From: Cenococcum geophilum 1.58
Lineage: Eukaryota; Ascomycota; Dothideomycetes; Gloniales; Gloniaceae
NCBI GenBank assembly: GCA_001692895.1
Contig: KV748222.1
Span: forward strand, 1,417,435 to 1,481,434
DNA: 64,000 nt
Direction of reading: 5' to 3'
Shown here: piece by piece, positions 63,843-64,000 of the stretch
Position numbering within the stretch: position 1 is the stretch's first letter
Layout of the letters: the number at the start of each line of letters is the position of its first letter
Program-made: the position numbers and the translations under genes
The notes under the pieces: generated by a model
Database searches by the model: none
What the model saw: only the letters and a program-made list of their open reading frames with translations
What the model was told of the DNA's origin: nothing

Positions 63843-64000
63843 GGGGTCTAAGGGTAGTAAAAGTAACCGTTCTTAAGGGGTGCTACCGAGAATTTAGCTT
63901 TATATGCTAGAATTTCCGAGAAAATATTAAAAGCGGGCATGCGCCGCAGGCACGATTTTTTTTACGTAGACAGAGCTCTGTTTAGAGCTTTAATAGAGCT

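Overview
The window is filamentous ascomycete (Pezizomycotina) nuclear DNA. Reasons: genes carry short introns of about 45-265 bp with GT...AG ends and CTGAC/CTAAC-type branch points; the shikimate enzyme is the fungal pentafunctional AROM; and the repeats bear the mark of repeat-induced point mutation (RIP). Repeat copies differ almost only by C/T and G/A transitions, are full of TAG/TAA stops and have catalytic Asp codons turned into Asn. The class or species cannot be fixed from sequence alone.

Layout. 1-9,030 is a RIP-decayed block: the 5' part of a Ty3/gypsy element (minus strand), two minisatellites, a complete Ty1/copia element (2294-7747, minus) with LTRs and target duplication, and a hAT-type non-autonomous element (7803-8404). 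From 9,030 to 51,432 is a gene island: a tRNA-like locus, an alpha/beta hydrolase, NADP-isocitrate dehydrogenase (minus), a 9.1-kb compound transposon (a Tc1/mariner-type element 13441-22555 with a chromodomain Ty3/gypsy element 15378-21340 nested in it), a histidine-phosphatase family protein, eIF3 subunit i (TIF34), an SH3-containing protein, a mitochondrial-type C1-tetrahydrofolate synthase, a cluster of three TA-flanked inverted-repeat elements, an F-box gene with one stop codon, AROM, a broken DUF4246 gene, a broken hybrid histidine kinase, and a TMEM184/OST-alpha-type membrane protein. From 51,832 to the end is a second RIP-decayed block: a tyrosine-recombinase retrotransposon with split direct repeats (51832-56869, minus), a 139-bp inverted-repeat element and a second Ty3/gypsy element (about 57897-63370, plus). 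That last element is the same family as the fragment at position 1, in opposite orientation, so the island lies between inverted copies of one family.

The intact genes are housekeeping: AROM (chorismate), C1-THF synthase (one-carbon units), NADP-ICDH (NADPH and 2-oxoglutarate) and eIF3i (translation initiation). They do not form a functional cluster; they simply share an island. Between AROM and the membrane-protein gene, two convergent genes (DUF4246 and the histidine kinase) have both decayed.

The most notable item is the tyrosine-recombinase retroelement. Its A1-coding-B1-A2-B2 repeat layout is the Ngaro/PAT type, and it still carries an open 184-codon recombinase ORF although its RT active site is mutated.
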